Origin: CAZYVU01 sp964651435
GTDB taxonomy: Bacteria; Desulfobacterota; Syntrophorhabdia; Syntrophorhabdales; CAYQXL01
Direction: 5' to 3'
DNA length: 64,000 nt
Assembly (NCBI GenBank): GCA_964651435.1
Contig: CAZYVU010000005.1
Span: 44,717 to 108,716 of the forward strand
A model generated the notes under the pieces. The model worked only from the letters and a program-made list of their open reading frames with translations. It was not told the origin of the DNA and made no database searches. Below are positions 44,072 to 52,208 of the stretch, in pieces (within the stretch, counting starts at the first letter, position 1; each line of letters begins with the position of its first letter). Made by a program: the position numbers and the translations under genes.

Positions 44072-44590
44072 CTACGCGTATGCATTATGCCGAATCTTTC
44101 CATAATCGAGCTCTCCCAGGGGTGCACCCTCCTTCTTTTCGCCGGGATGGCCCATGCTCACGATTGCCTCGACCATCAGGTGGTCGGGAATGTGGAGGAC
44201 TTCGCGGACGTATTCTGCGGCCGTCTTTGCGGGTGAGTGGGCCCGTTGTCTGATCTGAATCCAACAACTGCCAAGCCCAAGGGAATGCGCAACCAGATGT
44301 GCCACGATGGCTGCTATGGAGCAATCTTCAACCCAAACATCCGATTTCCCGCTGTCGCCGCAAATGACGACGGCCAACGGTGCCTCTTTGAGGAAGGCCG
44401 ACCCCCGATCCTTGGCCAGGGAGAGCTTTGCCAGCAGTTCTGGGTCATCGACGAAAATGAATGTCCAGGGGTTTATTCCCCGAGAGGAGGGGCAGCGGAG
44501 CAGGGCTTCCTCCAGTATGGCTATGGCCTCGCTGCCGACCAATCTCTTTTCGTATTTCCGTATGCTTCTCCGTGTTCTTAGGAGTTCGAT
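44072..44590 (-). CDS. Nitroreductase-family flavoprotein
   Basis: This 172-residue FMN-dependent oxidoreductase has the nitroreductase signature: LLRTRRSIRKYEKR at the start (FMN phosphate contacts), RCPSSRGINPWTFIFV, and SLGLGSCWI near the C-terminus. I chose the Met at 44590 that begins the conserved first helix; 19 upstream codons are open but non-conserved. Substrates are unknown, and many relatives reduce quinones, enones or nitro groups. Confidence 0.85.
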   Translation of the reverse strand: MELLRTRRSIRKYEKRLVGSEAIAILEEALLRCPSSRGINPWTFIFVDDPELLAKLSLAKDRGSAFLKEAPLAVVICGDSGKSDVWVEDCSIAAIVAHLVAHSLGLGSCWIQIRQRAHSPAKTAAEYVREVLHIPDHLMVEAIVSMGHPGEKKEGAPLGELDYGKIRHNAYA

Positions 44591-44689
44591 CATCGCTGCC
44601 TCCCGCAGGTATTGGACCCTTGTCTGATTGTACCCTTCCGGCGGCACTGATGCAACAACGATTGCATGCGTCGGCGGAACGAAATGTTT

Positions 44690-45676
44690 CTATGTATCCT
44701 CGGTTTCGAGCGCCCTCCGCTCCCTCCTCCGCCGTAGCGCCCTCAGGAACCCCCATATAGCAGCAACGGCGGCGACGAAGAAAAGTATCTCATAAAGATA
44801 GCTGCTGAAGACATAGAACCAATAGACGGGGCTTCGAAGGGATTTTCTCCATTGTCCTTCAAAGGCTTGCAGGGAAACGGAAAGGGCCGACGGGACCGCC
44901 TGCTCCATACTCTCACCGCCTTTCAGGCGGACAACGAGCTCCTGCACAGCTCCTTGCCCGTGCCGGTCTACGATGTAGTCGACAACGCTCCTGCTTTCCT
45001 CGTAGGCGAGAATGAGGTCCTTTCCCCCGTTGGGGAACCGGAAGGTCAATTGGTCCAGGGTAAAAAGGAGGCCCGACAGGGCGGCCTGATGAAGGATCGT
45101 ACTCTTCTGCTGCAACAGAATCTCGGCCGCACCCTCGCTGACCCATTGACAAAGACCCTCGTCAAACCACTTCGGCAGGTTATTGCCCAACTGGTCATGA
45201 AGGAGGAGGTGGCAGACCTCGTGTTTCAACACTGCCTCCAAGGTCCACGGGTGGGCGCCTATCCTTGAATAGTCTATTACCACATGGTTCCTGACCGGTA
45301 TTGCGAATGCCACAATGAGGGGGCTTCCGGTGAAGCTCTGAAACAGGGCTGCGTCCGCCAGAAGCGTCACGACCGTTGGAAAGGAGACCTTAAGGCCGAG
45401 CCTGTCGCCGATTTCGCTTTTCATCCGGGGGTAGAGGGCGGCAACGGTCTGTGCTGAGCTGCGAAGGGGCTCCTGAAATCGGACTGTAAGGCCGGTGGCT
45501 TCGATGGTTTCGAGGTGGAGTTGAGGGGGTTGCCGCCGGTCTGCCTGGCTGAATGCATGCAGAGGAATGAGGAGAAGGGCGCCCAAGAAAAAGCCAGTCA
45601 GCACCAGCCGCCGCAGGGGTAAACCGGCAATGCGGTCAAGCTTTGTGATGAGGGTCACGAAATTTGACGTGGACAT
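44690..45676 (-). CDS. Membrane-anchored gluzincin-like peptidase (peptidase MA family)
   Basis: This 328-residue protein has an N-terminal membrane segment (LTGFFLGALLLIPLHAFS), a zinc-protease core HEVCHLLLH near residue 150 with a downstream WFDEGLCQWVSEGAA (third-ligand Glu) and a C-terminal transmembrane helix near 290-310 followed by an arginine-rich tail. The order matches the peptidase MA family of extracytoplasmic gluzincins. Substrate unknown. An AT-rich region separates it from the divergent methyltransferase-like gene. Confidence 0.75.
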   Translation of the reverse strand: MSTSNFVTLITKLDRIAGLPLRRLVLTGFFLGALLLIPLHAFSQADRRQPPQLHLETIEATGLTVRFQEPLRSSAQTVAALYPRMKSEIGDRLGLKVSFPTVVTLLADAALFQSFTGSPLIVAFAIPVRNHVVIDYSRIGAHPWTLEAVLKHEVCHLLLHDQLGNNLPKWFDEGLCQWVSEGAAEILLQQKSTILHQAALSGLLFTLDQLTFRFPNGGKDLILAYEESRSVVDYIVDRHGQGAVQELVVRLKGGESMEQAVPSALSVSLQAFEGQWRKSLRSPVYWFYVFSSYLYEILFFVAAVAAIWGFLRALRRRRERRALETEDT

Positions 45677-45760
45677 GACAAACTCAATTAAGTAATATTA
45701 ACGATAGCTGCACAAAAGTTCCACAAACACTCTTTACGAAAGGTTCGCACAGGTAGACGC

Positions 45761-46480
45761 TTGGCTGGTTTTCCTCCGTTACGTTTTCTGACCCGAAAAA
45801 ACCTCAGGGACTTGGTCATAGGTCTATCCCTTCTTTCAACCATCGCATTCTCCATGGGCATTGGGACCATAATTTTCGGGTTTGTTGTTCTTGCCCTGGG
45901 CTGTTTCCTCCACGTCGTTTCCAAAGGTGTGCTCATACGGGATGTGGTCTTGTGCGATAAGGGAATTTACAGTCTTGTACGGCATCCCTATTACCTAGCC
46001 AACTATCTCATAGATGTGAGCTTCTGTCTGCTGAGCGGCAACATCTTCCTGGTGCTCGCATACCCCTTCCTGTTCTTCTGGGCCTACGGGCCGACGATCC
46101 GGAAGGAGGAAAAGGTTCTCCTGGCCGGCCACCACGATTCATTCATGAGGGACAGCATGGAAATCCCCCAGGTCTTCCCCGACAGGTCTTCCGTGCAAAA
46201 CCTGCGAAGCTTCTTTATAGGATTTTCGTTTCACCGTGTAACCTTGAAGGAATGCGCCCGCATAATGAAATTCGTCGGCACGGGGACGCTTCTGCTGTTC
46301 ATTCATCAGGCAAAGCTGGACGGCTTTAACGGTGATTTTGCGTCTATCGTGCCGACAGGACCTTACTATAGCGAATTCTGGTTCGGTATTGTGACGGTGC
46401 TGTTGTACGCGGGGAGCTTTCTGTTTCTCTGGAGGGCCCGGCACGAAAAGAACGACCGCGTCGAGGGCATGAAGGCATAG
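45761..46480 (+). CDS. Isoprenylcysteine methyltransferase-like membrane protein
   Basis: This 239-residue membrane protein has about five or six helices. It carries the ICMT/PEMT-type motif DKGIYSLVRHPYYLANYLID and the later RKEEKVLL segment, which together form the SAM-binding end of these methyltransferases. No isoprenylated protein is expected in bacteria, so the acceptor is probably a lipid or small molecule. The start is TTG 45761; an ATG-started version would lose the first helix. Confidence 0.68.
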   Translation: MAGFPPLRFLTRKNLRDLVIGLSLLSTIAFSMGIGTIIFGFVVLALGCFLHVVSKGVLIRDVVLCDKGIYSLVRHPYYLANYLIDVSFCLLSGNIFLVLAYPFLFFWAYGPTIRKEEKVLLAGHHDSFMRDSMEIPQVFPDRSSVQNLRSFFIGFSFHRVTLKECARIMKFVGTGTLLLFIHQAKLDGFNGDFASIVPTGPYYSEFWFGIVTVLLYAGSFLFLWRARHEKNDRVEGMKA

Positions 46481-46512
46481 CCAACCGGCGGGCTCCGGCG
46501 GCCGCTGGCACC

Positions 46513-47196
46513 CTATGCGTGATCCGGGGTGTCGCCGGCAAATATGTCTGCGGCCTTGGCCCGCATTCGCTCCATCGTCTGTGTCGGATAAGGGCGAATG
46601 TAGGCAAAGGCGGGATTAAGCGTGTTGTTGGGCCTGAACTCCTGTATGGTGAACCGTTTTGCCCCTTTGAGGTATTCAGCCACGGCGTAGACATCCTTTT
46701 CCTTATGAAGAAAAGGCACAACGGTCATTCTAAACTCGTGGTCCGCTTCGGCCTCCATGATAATGGCGACGCTCTCCCGGACGGCATTGGCATCGACGTC
46801 CGGGACGCCGCACCACCGGTCGTAGTACTCCAGTGGCCCTTTCAGGTCCATGGCAACGAAGTCGAGGAGGCCATCGCGGAGCAGGGCGCGGAGTACGGCG
46901 GGGTTGGACCCGTTCGTGTCCAGCTTAACCAGCAGGCCCGCCTCTTTGAGCCTGCCGATAAGCCTGCCGAGGCCCCTGTGAATTGTGGGCTCTCCGCCCG
47001 TCACGACGACCCTGTCGAGCCAGTCCTTAAACTTTCTGAAATGGGCGAGGACATAGTCCAGAGGCACATCGTCCAGTCTGCCCCAATTCTCCACCAGGTC
47101 CGCGTTGTGGCAGTAGGGACACCTGAAGTTGCACCCACCGGTGAACAGGACCGTGCTGAGGCAGCCCTTCCAATCGACGAAGCTCGTTTCAATCAT
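46513..47196 (-). CDS. nrdG: Anaerobic ribonucleotide reductase-activating protein (radical SAM)
   Basis: This 227-residue radical SAM protein has GGCNFRCPYCHN (Cys22, Cys26, Cys29 bind the [4Fe-4S] cluster) and VVVTGGEPTIH for SAM contact. It generates the glycyl radical on NrdD. It is longer than E. coli NrdG (about 154) and of the extended type found in many anaerobes. ATG 47196 is preceded by AAGGGG; the frame is open upstream into the glutaredoxin gene. It ends the nrdD-glutaredoxin-nrdG operon. Confidence 0.88.
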   Translation of the reverse strand: MIETSFVDWKGCLSTVLFTGGCNFRCPYCHNADLVENWGRLDDVPLDYVLAHFRKFKDWLDRVVVTGGEPTIHRGLGRLIGRLKEAGLLVKLDTNGSNPAVLRALLRDGLLDFVAMDLKGPLEYYDRWCGVPDVDANAVRESVAIIMEAEADHEFRMTVVPFLHKEKDVYAVAEYLKGAKRFTIQEFRPNNTLNPAFAYIRPYPTQTMERMRAKAADIFAGDTPDHA

Positions 47197-47212
47197 CCCC
47201 TTGACGGGGCAT

Positions 47213-47476
47213 TCAGGAGCTGCGGACGGCATCAAGCACCTCGTCGAGTTCGGGTACGTTGCCCCTCCACTCGCCGAGGCCGTTCTCCTGTTCATCCTCC
47301 ACGACCACGGTCGGGACGGCCATAACCCGATAATATGCCGCCTCCGCCAGGCCCTTGGCGGTTCCGACGTTGAAATCGAGAACGTTTACGTTCTCACTGG
47401 CCAGGCGATCCCGAAGGCGCTTTGCGTCAGGACACCTCGGGCAGTCATCCTTGTAAAATATTTTTACGATCCCCAT
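47213..47476 (-). CDS. Glutaredoxin/thioredoxin-like protein of the nrd operon
   Basis: This 87-residue thioredoxin-fold protein has CPRC as its redox motif (GIVKIFYKDDCPRCPDAKRL) and the cis-proline loop MAVPTVVV. It starts at ATG 47476, preceded by GGAGGGG. Glutaredoxin-like proteins in this position reduce class III RNR or supply electrons to it; NrdH has a similar role in other operons. It is flanked upstream by the heptamer repeat and nrdD. Confidence 0.8.
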   Translation of the reverse strand: MGIVKIFYKDDCPRCPDAKRLRDRLASENVNVLDFNVGTAKGLAEAAYYRVMAVPTVVVEDEQENGLGEWRGNVPELDEVLDAVRSS

Positions 47477-47509
47477 TTCCCCCTCCATGAAAGGCAGATG
47501 TGAGTTTAT

Positions 47510-47586
47510 AGTTGAAAGTGCAAAGTTAAAATTTGAAAGTGCATAGTCAAAAGTGCACAATGCAAAATCCAAAATCGAAAATCAAG
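47510..47586 (+). repeat. Degenerate heptanucleotide tandem repeat, AGTTnAA type
   Basis: Eleven 7-bp units run without any phase slip between the glutaredoxin and nrdD genes: AGTTGAA, AGTGCAA, AGTTAAA, ATTTGAA, AGTGCAT, AGTCAAA, AGTGCAC, AATGCAA, AATCCAA, AATCGAA, AATCAAG. The AGT-led unit and phase are the same as in the array at 35.9 kb although the bases are A-rich instead of G-rich. The array breaks the otherwise tight nrd operon. It is not CRISPR-like, having no spacers. Confidence 0.85.
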
Positions 47587-47599
47587 ACAAAAGGCCGGG

Positions 47600-49690
47600 T
47601 CATTCGTTGACTGCCGGACGGGTACTGCCGAAGAAGCCGTAGTTTCTGTACCGGTCCTTCAGCTCGCCCAGCTTTCCCTTGTTCCAGCTTGAGACCTTGG
47701 TAAAGTAGCCCGTTATGCGCGTAATGCCGTCGACGTCATGGGAGTGACAAAAGGAACATTCGTCGTTGATACCCCGCGAGGTCTGGTGACATGTGTTGCA
47801 TGTGGTAAATTCGGGCGAAAATGCTATCTGGTCGCTCGTGGTATGCTTAAAGGTCTTGATAACGAAATCCGCTATGGCCTCTTTCGACGGCCTTGCCTCG
47901 CCGAGCCAGACGTGCGAGATGGAACCGGCCTCGATGAGGGGATGGAAAAGGCCCTCCGTCGTGACGCGCTCTATGGGATTCATGCCCTCTTTCACGTTAA
48001 GGTGTGTCGAGTTCGTGTAGTAGACCTCGCCCGACGCGATATCCCCTTTCACGATCCTTCCCGACTCAGGGGAGAAGTACCGGAGGTCCAGGCGGGCAAA
48101 GCGGTAGCTCGTGCTCTCTGCCGGCGTCTGTTCCAGGACCAGCCTCAGCCCCTCCTCTTCGCCCATCTTTTCCGTGAGGAGCTTCATGTGCGCGATGACC
48201 TCGAGGCCGAACTTGAGGGCCTTCCTGGATTCATGGAGTTCCTGCCCGGTGTGAATCTGCACCATTTCGTTGAGGCCTACCATGCCGATGAGGTGGGACG
48301 ACCGGCGCATGCGCAGGTATGACTCGCCGTCCCTGTCCATGGTGAGAAGGGCGAGGGGGCCGTTCTCACCGAGGGAGAGAAGCCGTGCCATGAACTCCCG
48401 CTTCTGCTTGTGGGCGCTAACGGCCGTTGCGAACCGGTCGGTGATGAGGCTGAAAAGCTTTGTGTCATCCTTCTTGGCCAGGTAGGCCAGCCTGGGCAGA
48501 TTGATGGATACGTTCTGAAGGGCACAGTATCTCATCCTCCAGGGCTGCTTTGCATCGAGGAGGTCCTGCTCGTCGAGCTTAAAGCTGAGCCTGCAGCACT
48601 CGGAGATCTTGGCAGTCTCGCCGCGGTCGAAGACGTAGTAGGTGTTTCCCTTGTCCGCCGCCACATCGGAGATGTGGTTCAGAAAGTCCATGTGGCCCTC
48701 TGTATGGAAGAAGCGCTCGGTGATATGCACGATGGGCTTGGGGAAGAAGAAGGGTCTGCCTGAACCGTCGCCCTCTTTGAACACGTCGAAGAGGAACCAT
48801 GCAAACCTCTGAGATTCCTTTTCGTATTCGCCGTACGTCTTCCCAGTAAAGGTACCACCCGGGCCGATGGCCTGCACGTTGACAAAGTGCTTGGGCACCT
48901 CCCAGTAGACGTTAACATCGGTGAAGATCGCCTGCCCTCCTCGGGCCACGGCCTGCTGGGAGAACTCGAAGATGAGCATCTGTGCGAGCTGCCGCACGTC
49001 GCGGTCACTCATTCCTTCTATGTAGGGGGCGAAAAAGATGTTGATGGCATCCCACCCGATGGCACCTGCAAAATGGCTCTGCAGGGCAGCAGCAAACTTG
49101 ACGAGGTGAGCGAGAAGCACCTCGGCGTGCTTTGCGGGCTTGGCCATGGAAAGGGAGTGCGGAAGGTCGAGGCCGAACTTCTTCACATATTCCAGGGACT
49201 GGCCGCTACAATAGGGCCGGTCCACGAAGCCCAGGTCGTGCAGGTGGATATCGCCGTTCATGTGCGCGTCCGCCACATCCTGGGAAAAGACCTTGAGCAA
49301 TGCATACTCTTTCTTGATGTTCTCGGCAAGGGTGAGGTTGGTCGCCTCGGGCCCATGGGGTACGTTGGCGTTCTCCTTGTTGGGGTGAAGGATAAGGCTG
49401 TCTACATCGAAGAGCGGCATACCGAGCCTAGTGTGCCTTCTCCGTGCCCCCTCAAGCCCCCGCTCGATCAATTTTGCGTTCACGAGCTCCCGAATGAGAG
49501 GGGCCGTTACAACCTTAATGCCCGACGTCCGAATCATCTTCTCCACGTCCCTGCTGATATCATTGGCTGTGCTGTGGTCTACCAGCGTCTCCCGGGTCAG
49601 GGCATCGGCGATTCTTGACCTGTCCCATTCGGCTATCGTTTCTTCGGACGTGCGGACAAAAAGATTTAAATCCGTTGTTTCCATTCCCAT
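47600..49690 (-). CDS. nrdD: Anaerobic (class III) ribonucleoside-triphosphate reductase
   Basis: This 696-residue glycyl radical enzyme makes deoxynucleotides without oxygen. An N-terminal ATP-cone-like region (residues 5-95) is followed by the catalytic barrel. The C-terminal zinc site CNTC/CSFC precedes RITGYF, whose Gly661 is the likely radical residue. The barrel cysteines lie in YCSGQSLEY and SECCRLSF. The Thermotoga-type length and ending are typical of anaerobes. An ATG two codons in (49684) is an alternative start. Transcription is probably controlled by the NrdR boxes directly upstream. Confidence 0.93.
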   Translation of the reverse strand: MGMETTDLNLFVRTSEETIAEWDRSRIADALTRETLVDHSTANDISRDVEKMIRTSGIKVVTAPLIRELVNAKLIERGLEGARRRHTRLGMPLFDVDSLILHPNKENANVPHGPEATNLTLAENIKKEYALLKVFSQDVADAHMNGDIHLHDLGFVDRPYCSGQSLEYVKKFGLDLPHSLSMAKPAKHAEVLLAHLVKFAAALQSHFAGAIGWDAINIFFAPYIEGMSDRDVRQLAQMLIFEFSQQAVARGGQAIFTDVNVYWEVPKHFVNVQAIGPGGTFTGKTYGEYEKESQRFAWFLFDVFKEGDGSGRPFFFPKPIVHITERFFHTEGHMDFLNHISDVAADKGNTYYVFDRGETAKISECCRLSFKLDEQDLLDAKQPWRMRYCALQNVSINLPRLAYLAKKDDTKLFSLITDRFATAVSAHKQKREFMARLLSLGENGPLALLTMDRDGESYLRMRRSSHLIGMVGLNEMVQIHTGQELHESRKALKFGLEVIAHMKLLTEKMGEEEGLRLVLEQTPAESTSYRFARLDLRYFSPESGRIVKGDIASGEVYYTNSTHLNVKEGMNPIERVTTEGLFHPLIEAGSISHVWLGEARPSKEAIADFVIKTFKHTTSDQIAFSPEFTTCNTCHQTSRGINDECSFCHSHDVDGITRITGYFTKVSSWNKGKLGELKDRYRNYGFFGSTRPAVNE

Positions 49691-49737
49691 CCCCCATATA
49701 TAGTATGATTACTAATCAGCGATACTATATATAGTAT
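49691..49737 (-). promoter_or_regulatory. Tandem NrdR-box candidate upstream of nrdD
   Basis: The perfect 16-bp palindrome ATACTATATATAGTAT lies at 49722-49737, and a half-conserved copy (ATATATAGTAT at 49696-49706) sits exactly 31 bp away, ending next to the nrdD start. NrdR boxes are 16-bp A/T-rich palindromes of the form acaCwATATwGtgt, in pairs spaced an integral number of helical turns, so the 31-bp spacing supports the call. NrdR itself is not in the window. Confidence 0.7.
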
Positions 49738-49792
49738 ACAACCCGCCAAACTTGTCAAGAAGTTTTTGCTGAAAAAGGAGGCTTTCTTGCTG

Positions 49793-50809
49793 CTAAATCT
49801 TCGCTTCCCTCAGGGCCAGGGCTGTTTCCTCCGGGCTGCCGGGGAGTACGTAGAACTCGTCGTCCATTTTATACTTTACCGACCTTGCATCCCTTGGCAG
49901 CACCTCTATGTGCCAGTGAAAGAACTCACGAACGGGAAGAGTTTCACCGCCGTTGTCCCCCCACTGGTAAACGTTGGGCGCTGTATGGAGCATCATCGTT
50001 TCGGCGGTGACGAGCGTTTCAATTCGGCGCATCAGGTCCTTTAGGATGAACGCCAGGCTGTAGAGCACCTCATCGTCGTGCAGGGTTTCGAACCGGTCCT
50101 CGTGCGACCTAGGCAGTATCCAGGCCTCAAAAGGGGCCCGGGATGCAAAGGGACATATGGCCACGAAGTGGGCGTTCAGGCTCACGACCCGTCTGTTCTC
50201 GCGCACCTCCTGGTGGATAATGTCGCAAAAAAGGCACCTCTCCTTCTTCTGGTAGTGCCGGGCGGCATGGGCGAGTTCCAACTCGATGCGCTTGGGCATG
50301 ACCGGCGTTGCCAGCACGTGGGAGTGGGGATGGACGATGTGAGAGCCCGCAAGGCTCCCCCTGTTCCTGAATGCCTGAACGGATTTAAACCGCGGATCCC
50401 TCTTGAGGTCTGAGATGCGCTCCATATAGGTCTTCAGGAGGACGATCAGTTCTTCCGACGTAAAGGCGCCAATGGTCTTCTCGTGCTCCCTATGATCCAC
50501 GATAATCTCGTGGGCGCCCACGTTGCCCATCTTGTCGTAAAGCCCCTCGGCGCGACGATTCTCAGGCGCTTCGATGGCGAAAACGGAGTTGAGAGCAGGT
50601 ATCGAACGAACCTGCCACCGACCCTCGCCGTCAAAGACCTCTCTGATGGCGGGCGGCGTGAGATGCTCCTGTCCGGGGCAGAAGGGGCAGAGACCGGCGG
50701 GATTGGCTGCTATGGCCTTGTAGCCCACAACGACCCAGCTTCCCGTTATCGGATCCCTTCTCAGCTCAGGCACGCTCCTATCATAGACTATGGGGGCTCG
50801 CATTGTCAA
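49793..50809 (-). CDS. galT: Galactose-1-phosphate uridylyltransferase-like HIT-superfamily protein
   Basis: This 338-residue enzyme resembles bacterial/archaeal GalT. It has zinc cysteines CPFC (near residue 41-44) and a second CLFC pair near 192, and FHWHIEVLP in the C-terminal half. The active-site motif, HPHxQ in classical GalT, reads VHPHSH here, with His at the Gln position, so nucleotidyl transfer could be altered (for example UDP-glucose or ADP-sugar specificity). It is divergent from suhB. No galK or galE gene is adjacent. Confidence 0.75.
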   Translation of the reverse strand: MTMRAPIVYDRSVPELRRDPITGSWVVVGYKAIAANPAGLCPFCPGQEHLTPPAIREVFDGEGRWQVRSIPALNSVFAIEAPENRRAEGLYDKMGNVGAHEIIVDHREHEKTIGAFTSEELIVLLKTYMERISDLKRDPRFKSVQAFRNRGSLAGSHIVHPHSHVLATPVMPKRIELELAHAARHYQKKERCLFCDIIHQEVRENRRVVSLNAHFVAICPFASRAPFEAWILPRSHEDRFETLHDDEVLYSLAFILKDLMRRIETLVTAETMMLHTAPNVYQWGDNGGETLPVREFFHWHIEVLPRDARSVKYKMDDEFYVLPGSPEETALALREAKI

Positions 50810-50931
50810 ACGGGCCAGGAGCTGATAGCGGGCCTTCCGCTCTGTGCTCTTCAGGGCCGCTTTTTTGGCTGATTGTCACGTGCAGCTCTTTCACGTTGAA
50901 AACGGCGCCGGCAACCGTTACAATATCTCCC

Positions 50932-51714
50932 ATGGACGACATACTAAGCCTTGCTATCCAGTGCGCAAAAGAATCGGGACGGATCCAGCGGTATTCTTAT
51001 CAAAAGCAGTTCGATATCCGGTACAAGGGAGAGATCAACATTGTCACCGATGTTGACATGGCTTGCCAGGAACGCATCGTCGGGCTCATCCGGTCCGCCT
51101 TTCCTGACGATGTGGTGATAAGCGAGGAGCAGGAAAACTCCTTTTCTGCTCCGGGAAATCGCTGGATCGTCGACCCCCTGGACGGAACGACGAACTATGC
51201 CCACGGGTATCCCTTTTTCTGCACCTCGGTGGCCTACGAAACGCAACGGGGGGTAGAGGTCGGTGTTGTATACAACCCCATATTTGACGAGCTCTTCTAC
51301 GCCGTCAGGGGCAGGGGTGCCTTTCTCAACGGTGAACAGGTCAGGGTATCGGTGGTGTCGGAGATGAAGCGGGCGCTCCTCAGTACCGGTTTCCCCTACG
51401 ACCTCCCCACAAATAGGCGCAACAACATTGCCAATTTTCTAAGATTTCTCTATGAGGCCCAGGCAGTGAGGCGCGACGGGTCGGCCGCGCTGAACCTGAG
51501 CTACGTGGCCTGCGGAAGGTTTGATGGCCACTGGGAGCTGAAGCTGAACCCCTGGGACCTGGCCGCGGGGGCCCTCATCGTGCAGGAGGCGGGGGGGACG
51601 GTTACGGACCTGCAAGGAGGCCCCTTTAATCTCTACCGGGGGGACATCCTGGCTTCCAACGGTATCATTCACAGCCGCATGGCCGGCATTCTCAAGGAGG
51701 TGGAGGAGGGATGA
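50932..51714 (+). CDS. suhB: Inositol monophosphatase-family protein
   Basis: This 260-residue Mg2+-dependent phosphatase has the metal motif ISEEQENS, DPLDGTTNYAHGYPF and the C-terminal WDLAAGALIVQEAGG. It hydrolyses inositol phosphates or related substrates and, as SuhB, may affect rRNA transcription. ATG 50932 begins the domain; the frame is open for 43 codons upstream only as antisense of galT. It overlaps the V4R gene by 4 bp. Confidence 0.9.
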   Translation: MDDILSLAIQCAKESGRIQRYSYQKQFDIRYKGEINIVTDVDMACQERIVGLIRSAFPDDVVISEEQENSFSAPGNRWIVDPLDGTTNYAHGYPFFCTSVAYETQRGVEVGVVYNPIFDELFYAVRGRGAFLNGEQVRVSVVSEMKRALLSTGFPYDLPTNRRNNIANFLRFLYEAQAVRRDGSAALNLSYVACGRFDGHWELKLNPWDLAAGALIVQEAGGTVTDLQGGPFNLYRGDILASNGIIHSRMAGILKEVEEG

Positions 51715-52160
51715 AGGAATATTCCCTGGATCAGGTAAGGCAGATAGTCCGTCCGAAGCTGGGGGAGGATATTCCCTTGGTGCTCTACCGGATCCTTCGC
51801 GTCATAGGGATGCGAAACATCCTGGGAGAGAGCTCGGGATCGGCTTTGTACATGGTGGGCAAGCAGGTGGGCAATCTGATCGGCGCGACGGACCTTAATG
51901 ACTTCAAGAGGAAAATTGAAGAGCTAAAAGTGGGGATTGCCGAAGTCGAATTTGTGGATGAAGACAACCTGGTGGTGAAGCTTTATGAGTGTATCACATG
52001 CGCCGGGTTCAGCTACACCGGCGAGATGTTCTGCGATATGGAAAGCGGGATCGTTGCGGGCCTTTTGGAAAAGGCGTTGAGCAGGAGGGCGAAATCGGTT
52101 CAGACGAAAAGCTGGTCCATGGGATACAGTTTTTGCGAATTCGAGGTCATGCTTTTTTGA
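51711..52160 (+). CDS. V4R-domain protein
   Basis: This 149-residue protein consists of an N-terminal helix region and a V4R (vinyl 4 reductase) domain at about 60-148, recognised by the spaced cysteines and glycines in YECITCAGFSYTGEMFCDMESG and the final GYSFCEFEVMLF. V4R domains bind small hydrophobic ligands or zinc and act as sensors, as in XylR/DmpR regulators. As a stand-alone sensor it precedes a histidine kinase by 48 bp on the same strand, so it may feed that kinase. Confidence 0.78.
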   Translation: MKEYSLDQVRQIVRPKLGEDIPLVLYRILRVIGMRNILGESSGSALYMVGKQVGNLIGATDLNDFKRKIEELKVGIAEVEFVDEDNLVVKLYECITCAGFSYTGEMFCDMESGIVAGLLEKALSRRAKSVQTKSWSMGYSFCEFEVMLF

Positions 52161-52208
52161 AGATGCGGATCGTGTTGGTAGCGGGGGATACTGTGCGGGG
52201 AACTTTGT

